From contig NC_083606.1 of assembly GCF_029168945.1 (NCBI RefSeq), positions 11,124,041 to 11,188,040 on the forward strand: 64,000 nt of DNA. Direction: 5' to 3'. Position 1 is the stretch's first letter. Each line of letters opens with the position of its first letter. Source of the DNA: Cannabis sativa (taxonomy: Eukaryota > Streptophyta > Magnoliopsida > Rosales > Cannabaceae). Of this stretch, positions 58,329 through 64,000 are shown piece by piece. The translations under genes were made by a program, and so were the position numbers. Below the pieces are notes generated by a model. The model ran no database searches and was not told the origin of the DNA. It saw only the letters and a list, made by a program, of their open reading frames with translations.

Positions 58329-59869
58329 CTACAGTGAAGGCGACAAATTAATGTTAAAAGTTTTAATGATTTGTAATATTTTATGAATTTTTTTCAATTT
58401 CTTAGTTTTGATTACTTTGAGGTCCATAGTTCAAGGTAAATCCATAACTTTAGTATATTGCAAATAAAGTGTAGGACAACTTTGTTCTAGATTTTATTTT
58501 GTTTTGACTTTATTTACAAGTATACCAAAGCTATGATATATTTGTAAGTATACCAAAGTTATGAAATATTCTTTTTAACCATTTTTTGTTAACTATATTT
58601 GTAAGATAATATGAATACTTTATGAAAGATGATCATATTATTTAATGTTTTATGTAAGACAATAATTATAAAAATTAATTATTATTTGATGATATTTTAT
58701 GTAAATTATTAAATAAATAGAAAAATTATTTATTATTAATTACATTTAATTTATATTTAATTTGAAAAAAATTATGTTATCTTTTATTATTATTAAGTAA
58801 ATAAATTAATCTTACAAATTTAACTAATATTATTATTTTGAATAAGTTCAAAATAATGTAAACAAATTAATTTTTCATTACTAATGTATTTTTTTTTTCT
58901 AATAATAAAAATATTGTTAATTTTTTTTTAGAAAAATAGATAAAAATTAATCTTATTTATTATATAAATTTTATTTATTATTTTAATTTTTAATATGTAA
59001 GTTAATAATTTTAAATTTATTTAAAAATAACAATTACTAGTATTATTATTTAAAATGAAATAACATTTTTTTTTAAAAAAAAGTGTTATAATTAAAAAAA
59101 AATTAAATTACATATACAAATTTAAATTATTTTTTTTATTTAACTGATAAAATAATATTTATCTTTATAAAAAAATTATATTAAATCATACTATTTTTTA
59201 ATTTATTTTTCATTATTCTAAATATTTTAAAATTTTATTATGAAAAGTTTACATTATTACTTAAATTTTAACAACAAAACATTTAATTTTTAACATACAA
59301 AAAAAATGTAAATCAAATACAATCTATAAATTTATAATACACTAATAAAAAATATTCACATATTCCATTTAACTTAACAAATAATAATATAAAACATACA
59401 TTTCACAAAAAAAAAATTGTGAACACCTTCTCCAAGATGCTAAAAATCTAATTTAAATCTTTTGCCCAATTTGAAATATAACAAAAACTAATATAAAAAT
59501 AATATATATATACACATATGAAATAAATAAATAAATCTATATATACACAAAAATAGAACTAAAAATATAAAAAGTAATAAAACAATACACACTTAATTAA
59601 TATACACAAATCACCTATCTATACACAACAAATAATTTAGATATGCACATGTATATATACACAAAAATTAATATATATATATATACACATATATATAAAA
59701 ATAAATATATAAACATAGAAATTAATTTATATATGCACATATATATACATATTAATTTATATATACATATGTATATATACACATTAAAATCCCTAAAATA
59801 GAAGGAAAATTTGAATTTCTATCAATATCTTATACCCAAATTAATTCTCTAAATATATACTTATAACTA
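58329..59869 (-). other. CACTA leader intron, AT-rich
   Basis: No gene in this stretch. From about 59490 to 59790 repeated TATATACACA(A/T) microsatellite-like motifs. It is inferred to be intron of the TNP2 transcript because an acceptor ends it and a donor begins it far upstream. Confidence 0.45.
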
Positions 59870-60267
59870 TTGAAAAAAGGGAAATTTGCGGCAAAAGTCC
59901 TCAAAAAATTTAGTGTATCACAGATAAGTCCCCAAGCTCGAAAAATAGCGGTGATAGTCCTCAAGGTCATGATTTTTATTTGTCCGTTAGTCCTAATTTT
60001 AACTGAACCGTTTATTTTTTAAAAATTGACACGTGTCGAAATTTTATTGGTCCAAATTATTATTTTAATTATAAAAAATAAAAATAAATAAATAAATAAA
60101 TTATTTATTTAAAAATAATTTCTTTTTTCTTTATCTATTATTTTATTTTTCTTTCTTTTCTTCTTCTTCGTCTTCTTCGTCTTCTTCTTCTTCTCACTCT
60201 GCCAGAAAACCCACCAACGCCCAGCCCTTTCTCTTGGCGTGGAGAAACCCACCAACCCCCAACCCAC

Positions 60268-60387
60268 ATGCAGACCGATTCCATCGATCCTCTCTACCAT
60301 GTCTGCTTCGGTGGAATGATCTTCTCCTACCTCGTCACTCTGCCCGTAGAGCACCGCCATCTCAAGCACCAGCAGCACGCCAAGTAA
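60268..60387 (+). CDS. Short ORF (39 aa) carried by the Mutator-like element, possibly a captured host exon
   Basis: Starts MQTDSIDPLYH, continues with a hydrophobic VCFGGMIFSYLV segment that could span a membrane, and ends in a His/Gln/Lys-rich tail (HLKHQQHAK) before TAA at 60385. A consensus exon/intron junction (CTCAG|GTTTGG) follows 27 bp later, and a pyrimidine-rich leader (TTCTTCTTCGTCTTC at 60160-60190) precedes it. That combination looks like the first exon of a small host membrane-protein gene. I do not recognise the parent. Expression is unknown. Confidence 0.4.
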   Translation: MQTDSIDPLYHVCFGGMIFSYLVTLPVEHRHLKHQQHAK

Positions 60388-60644
60388 CACGACCATTGAT
60401 TCATTCCTCAGGTTTGGGCTTTCTCTTTTTTTATTACCAATTCATTATTTGTATGTCTGAATTGGGAAGATTCCATTTTGTTTTGTTTTTTGTTCGTTTT
60501 TAGGGTTTAAGTTTTACTTTATGTGATTTGGAATTTTTTTTTTGAACTGATGAGATATTCAACTGAGGAGATTTTTCTGGGTTCATTTCAAGCTTGAAGG
60601 ACCAAGAATGGCCAATGTCTGGTTTGGGTGTGGCTGTTCGACGT

Positions 60645-60753
60645 GAGAGAGAGAGAGAGAGAGAGGGTGGGCTCACGAGATCGGACAGGAGGGAAAACTG
60701 GGTTTTGGGACCTGTTGCGAATGAGGTCCTGCTGTTTCTCCAGTGGCTGAAGT

Positions 60754-60795
<42 letters not shown>
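60645..60795 (+). repeat. Two (GA)n microsatellites inside the Mutator-like element
   Basis: AGAGAGAGAGAGAGAGAG at about 60647-60665 and a longer run at about 60755-60795. Confidence 0.95.
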
Positions 60796-60796
<1 letters not shown>

Positions 60797-61588
60797 TGAG
60801 GATGGTAGAATTTAGCAAGGCGAGGCTTGCCTTGGGTGTTTATCACCATAACCGATCGTATCATCTTCTCTCTTCTCCAATCAACTTTAGGAAATTTGAT
60901 TCATTTGGTTACAGTAGGCTCTTCAAAATTTGATCATGATTAAAAAAAAATTGTTTTTTATTTGTAAAAACAGAAAATTGTTTCCTTGAAAAAACTGGTT
61001 TGTTTGGCCTTTTTTTTCAAAAATATTTTTCAAAAAATAAAATTATGAAAAATAGTTTTGTGGATTATGAAATTTTGGTCTGGTACAAGTTGGTGTTACA
61101 GGTTTGTTTTTGGTAGAAAGAAACCCCAAAATAGGTGGGTGACGGCTGGAAAGTTATGAGTTTTTTAGGTATGGGATTCAATCGATTCTGGCCATGGTGG
61201 TTGTGGAGGTGCGTAGAAGGAAGAAGACGAAGGGAAAAGAGAAGAGAAAGGGTCGGGGTAATTTATGGGGATTGAAAAGAAAAAAGGAAGAAGTTGACTA
61301 AAAAAAATAAAATAAAAAATAAATAAAATAAAATAAATTTATAATTTTAAAATATTTTTTAGTTTTTATTTTATTTTAATTATTTTTAATTAAAATTATT
61401 ATTTGGACCAATAAGGCTTCAACACGTGGCACTCTTGAATGAATTAACGGAGCAGTTAAATTTAGGACTAACGGACTTACAAAGGGTGCGACCTTGAGGA
61501 CTATTGCCGCTATTTATCGAGCTTGGGGATTAATCTGTAACAACGTGAACTATTTGGGGACTTTTGCCGCAAATATCCCTTGAAAAAA

Positions 61589-62512
61589 TAGGATTTCTTT
61601 TTCCTAAACCCTAAAATACCCCTCTCATTATTCTCAACCATCTCTCTCTCTTCCTCATTTCTCTCTCAAATCAAACCCAAAAATCAATCCAAGCCGAGCC
61701 ATTAAAACCCAAAAATCAATCCAAACCCTCACCATTCAAACCCAACACACCACCACCCCGTCACCCCCTCACAACCGTGTACGACCTGACCCAGGCCCCT
61801 CTCCACCGCGTACGACACAAGGACCCAGCCCCCCTCACCACATCGTACGACCCGACCCAATCCCGTCACCACCGCGTACGACACAAGGACCCACAGAACC
61901 ACTCCGATCGAGACCCCCACGGTACCGGCCACACACGACGAGCACAAAGACCAATTTTTTTTGGTTTTAAGGTCAGGTCCGATGGGTCCATCGGACCCCA
62001 TCGGACGGGGCATCGGGCCCATCGGACCCGACCTTAAAACCCAAAAAAATTAGTATCGGGCCCATCGAACGGGGCATCGGGCTTATCAGACTCGACTTCA
62101 AAACCCCAAAAAATACCCCATCGGATGGGCATCGGACGGGCATCAGGCCCCATCGGACCCGACCCCTTAAAAGCCCAGAAAAAAAAAATCAGAGAGAAAG
62201 GGTTTGAGTTTTTGAGAGGGGTATTTTTGGGGTTTTGGAAAAGTGGTCATATATTTTCAATGTAGAAAAGTATTAGTTTAGGGAAAAAAATTAGGTATAT
62301 ATAAGTATAAAAATTCAAATTTTCCAAATAAAATTTGAAATACAATACAAAAAACCAAAAAATAAAAAATTAATAAAATACACACTAATTTATATACACA
62401 CATGTATATATACACAATAACTTCTTTAAAAATAATATTTACATATTTCTAAAATCCCTAAAATCAAATACGAAACACAAAATAAAAAATAAAAATCAAA
62501 AATCAAAATGCT
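61589..62512 (-). other. CACTA leader intron, repeat-rich
   Basis: A tandem unit of about 70 bp with GCGTACGACACAAGGACCCA occurs twice (about 61790-61900). From 61970 to 62165, interspersed GGTCCGATGG / CCATCGGACC and GGGGCATCGGGC motifs form overlapping palindromes. No coding frame is credible. Confidence 0.5.
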
Positions 62513-62518
62513 ACCTAC

Positions 62519-62690
62519 AAACGGAAGCGAACGAGACGAGTGATGTTTAGTCGAAGAAGGGTGGTCCGTGGCTGGCCACGACTGGGCTCGGAGGAATAGA
62601 ATAGAGAAGAGAAGGAGTTAGAGATTTTAGAAAGGGAGGGGGGGGGGGGGGGAGGAAAGTGAAGAAGAAGTGTTGGGGGTATATATAAAC
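62519..62690 (-). promoter_or_regulatory. CACTA (TNP2) promoter and leader exon
   Basis: Minus strand: TATATATA at about 62688-62680. Then a pyrimidine-rich leader with CTTCTTCTTCACTTTCC and a C15 run (G on the plus strand, 62638-62652), and a donor TTTGTAG|GTAG at 62518. The ATG of TNP2 is in the next exon at 58328. Confidence 0.45.
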
Positions 62691-62839
62691 TATTATTAGC
62701 GGCGGGACTTGCCGCTAGTACCTCGCCACTAATACTGAAACTAATCATACATGAATTTTTATTAAACCAAGGGTCCTTTGATATTAGTTATTTTTCTACT
62801 GGGCTTTATAAACTCACCCCTTATTTTCTCTCATTCTAG

Positions 62840-62899
62840 GAACTCAGTTTGATGCTAGTGAATGAGGATGGTACCGTTAAGGAAGAAAGTCGTTATTAG
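62840..62899 (+). CDS. Possible last exon of a host gene interrupted by the CACTA element
   Basis: Preceded by a good acceptor (TTATTTTCTCTCATTCTAG). Twenty codons read ELSLMLVNEDGTVKEESRY then TAG, with a natural-looking end and a 3' UTR-like region after it. The frame starts only 38 bp from the CACTA terminus at 62801, so upstream exons, if any, lie beyond the element. I do not recognise the protein. Confidence 0.3.
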   Translation, partial: ELSLMLVNEDGTVKEESRY

Positions 62900-63677
62900 T
62901 TTAATCTTATTCTACTTATCAAACTTTCTTATGAAACTAATTTTGTATTTAAGCTTGAATGGAAGACTCATATGACTTAAATTAACTATGTACTAGTTAG
63001 AAATGATAAATGATGGATGTTAGATATTATTTTTGTATATTATTGACTTATTAAATCTATCTATTCAGTGACTACATAACTGTGAAGATATTATTGTTTT
63101 TTTTTTTTTTTTATATTGATGAATAGTCTTAATTTTGTTACTAATATTTTCTTATTGATATAGAAATTAATTTATTATTTTTAAATAAATATTTTGTGAT
63201 ATAAATTAAAAGATTATTTATAAGTATTATCTTCCTACAAGAATCAAAGTATAATTTTTCACTGCTTAAATTATAAATATTACATAGTGTTTGACTTCAT
63301 AGTAATTTTAGCTTCCTAAGATACATTTATTAGTTATCTTTTTTCAACACTTGTTCAGTTAATGGTAATTACATATGGTATTGGGATCCTAAATTTAATA
63401 ATTGTGTGGCTCATTTGGTTGCAAACAATGTTCTTGTTTGTAAAACTTTTGTGTTTTGAGATTTGGTTGGTGAAAATATATATATTTTTTTTTATTGTAA
63501 AACTTCTAGTAGTGATAACACTCTATTTTGAAATACAAAATATGTTTAAATGGGAAATTTGATTTTCTATGCTTAAAAAATCCTAAAATTATATCCCTAA
63601 ACTTAAATGTTATACCATAGGCAATATATGATTACTTTTGCTTTATCCCCATAATGCTCCTCACATTTGAACCACAT

Positions 63678-63680
<3 letters not shown>
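62900..63680. other. AT-rich intergenic region
   Basis: No gene. Poly-T at 63095-63112. The 66-codon frame at 63362-63562 is hydrophobic and AT-driven and is not supported. Confidence 0.5.
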
Positions 63681-63714
<34 letters not shown>

Positions 63715-63850
63715 CAGTTTGAGAGAGACGAAGAAAGAGGGGTTGGGTCCGATAGTCGGACCATGGATCCGATTGGTCGGACCCCATGGTCCGACCATCG
63801 GACCACTAGAATTTTTTTTTTTTTTCAGTTTGACAGAGACAAAGAGAGAC
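63681..63850 (+). repeat. Duplicated T-tract plus CAGTTTGA(G/C)AGAGAC block
   Basis: A T run of about 34 followed by CAGTTTGAGAGAGACGAAG at 63716-63734, and a shorter T run with CAGTTTGACAGAGACAAAG at about 63824-63842. Between them are inverted GGTCCGACCATCGGACC-type palindromes that resemble those at 61970-62165. Confidence 0.7.
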
Positions 63851-63896
63851 ATTTGAGACCATATACATACACACACACTACTATATATATACATCC

Positions 63897-64000
63897 ATGG
63901 TGGAATCCGGCGGTCGAAGAGCAAGCAATCATGAGAATTCACCTCTTACTGCCTCTTCCTCTTTCACCGGAACAATGGCCTTCGCCCAATTAATCGGCTC
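63897..64000 (+). CDS. Start of an unidentified gene, cut by the window edge
   Basis: ATG at 63897 opens 34 codons without a stop to the end of the window: MVESGGRRASNHENSPL, then TASSSFTGTMAFAQLIG. The composition (Ser/Thr-rich, balanced GC) differs from the flanks and suggests real coding. A CTATATATATA element at 63880-63891 is too close to be a standard TATA box unless the leader is very short. The family cannot be named from this fragment. Confidence 0.4.
   Translation, partial: MVESGGRRASNHENSPLTASSSFTGTMAFAQLIG

Larger units (their letters stand above)
59879..61579. mobile_element. Mutator-like element (1701 bp) with captured sequence (Pack-MULE type)
   Basis: Inverted termini GGGAAATTTGCGGCAAAAGT and, reversed, ...CCGCAAATATCCC extend about 200 bp with moderate divergence. 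An exact 9-bp repeat TTGAAAAAA flanks it (59870-59878 and 61580-61588). The middle (60130-60900) is GC-richer, contains a short coding-like frame next to a CAG|GTTTGG splice-like junction and GA repeats, and encodes no transposase. Confidence 0.85.
56746..62801 (-). mobile_element. TNP2-type CACTA element, 5' portion
   Basis: The 5' terminus on the minus strand is CAGTAGAAAAATAAC at 62801 (near-canonical CACTAGAAAAAT). Subterminal motifs AGCGGCAAGTCCCGCCGCTAA lie at about 62720-62690. Then a promoter and leader exon, an intron of about 4.2 kb (62518-58329) containing a Mutator-like element, and the TNP2 gene. The 3' end is lost at the copia junction. Confidence 0.6.

Noticed and set aside
63667..63993. 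108-aa frame beginning with poly-Phe
   Set aside because: Driven by the poly-T tract; the overlapping ATG at 63897 in another frame looks more gene-like.

Overview
This window is nuclear DNA of a higher plant, most likely a eudicot. It is AT-rich, has intron-containing genes of chloroplast-targeted proteins, and is dominated by plant-type Ty1/copia, Ty3/gypsy (Tat), CACTA, Mutator-like, hAT, Helitron, LINE, SINE and TRIM sequences. Some LTR styles remind me of Cannabaceae or other Rosales, but I cannot prove the species from sequence alone. Only about 3-5% looks like resident host genes. The rest is layered, mostly dead transposon sequence.

Layout. 1-4575: the 3' part of a Tat-type gypsy element, with a degenerate spliced gene on the antisense strand and a 780-bp LTR. 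4576-8827 plus 18767-~19900: minus-strand copia sequence. A 9.9-kb non-autonomous CACTA element (8828-18766) sits in the first codons of its gag. Inside the CACTA are a copia element with near-identical LTRs but a ruined pol (9995-17180) and a Mutator-like element (17528-18677). 19966-23100: a Mutator-like MITE, a minisatellite, a TRIM retroelement and a CACTA-type MITE. 23642-23950: a small conserved host gene. 26396-26699: a second copy of the CACTA-type MITE. 27862-29363: a two-exon host gene for the chloroplast cyclophilin CYP28. 30484-31389: a hAT-like element with an exact 8-bp target duplication. 31690-41200: copia relics and a large LTR element with no coding capacity. About 41215-43627: a second Tat 3' end, whose antisense frame contains a histone-H3-tail-like peptide. 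44389-46567: a truncated LINE next to an (ATT)n array. 47690-47810: a SINE. 50111-52466: a Helitron carrying rearranged exons of the glycine decarboxylase P-protein gene and a second captured exon. 52594-56745: two copia fragments in opposite orientation, one interrupted by a hAT MITE. 56746-62801: the 5' part of a TNP2-encoding CACTA element with a Mutator-like element in its leader intron. 62840-62899: a possible last exon of a host gene. 63897-64000: the probable start of another gene that leaves the window.

The genes do not form a pathway. The coherent units are the transposons, which can be ordered by nesting, and the host genes at 23.6, 27.9-29.4 and 63.9 kb. The points most worth checking are the GLDP-carrying Helitron with multiplied 5' ends, the H3-tail-like peptide in an antisense retrotransposon gene, the promoter and intron architecture of that antisense gene in two elements, and several insertions with unusual ends. 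These are a 121-bp flanking duplication, a TRIM with one shortened LTR inside an intact 5-bp duplication, and a copia with young LTRs around a dead pol. All coordinates were read by eye; similarities were judged from memory of protein families and not from a search.
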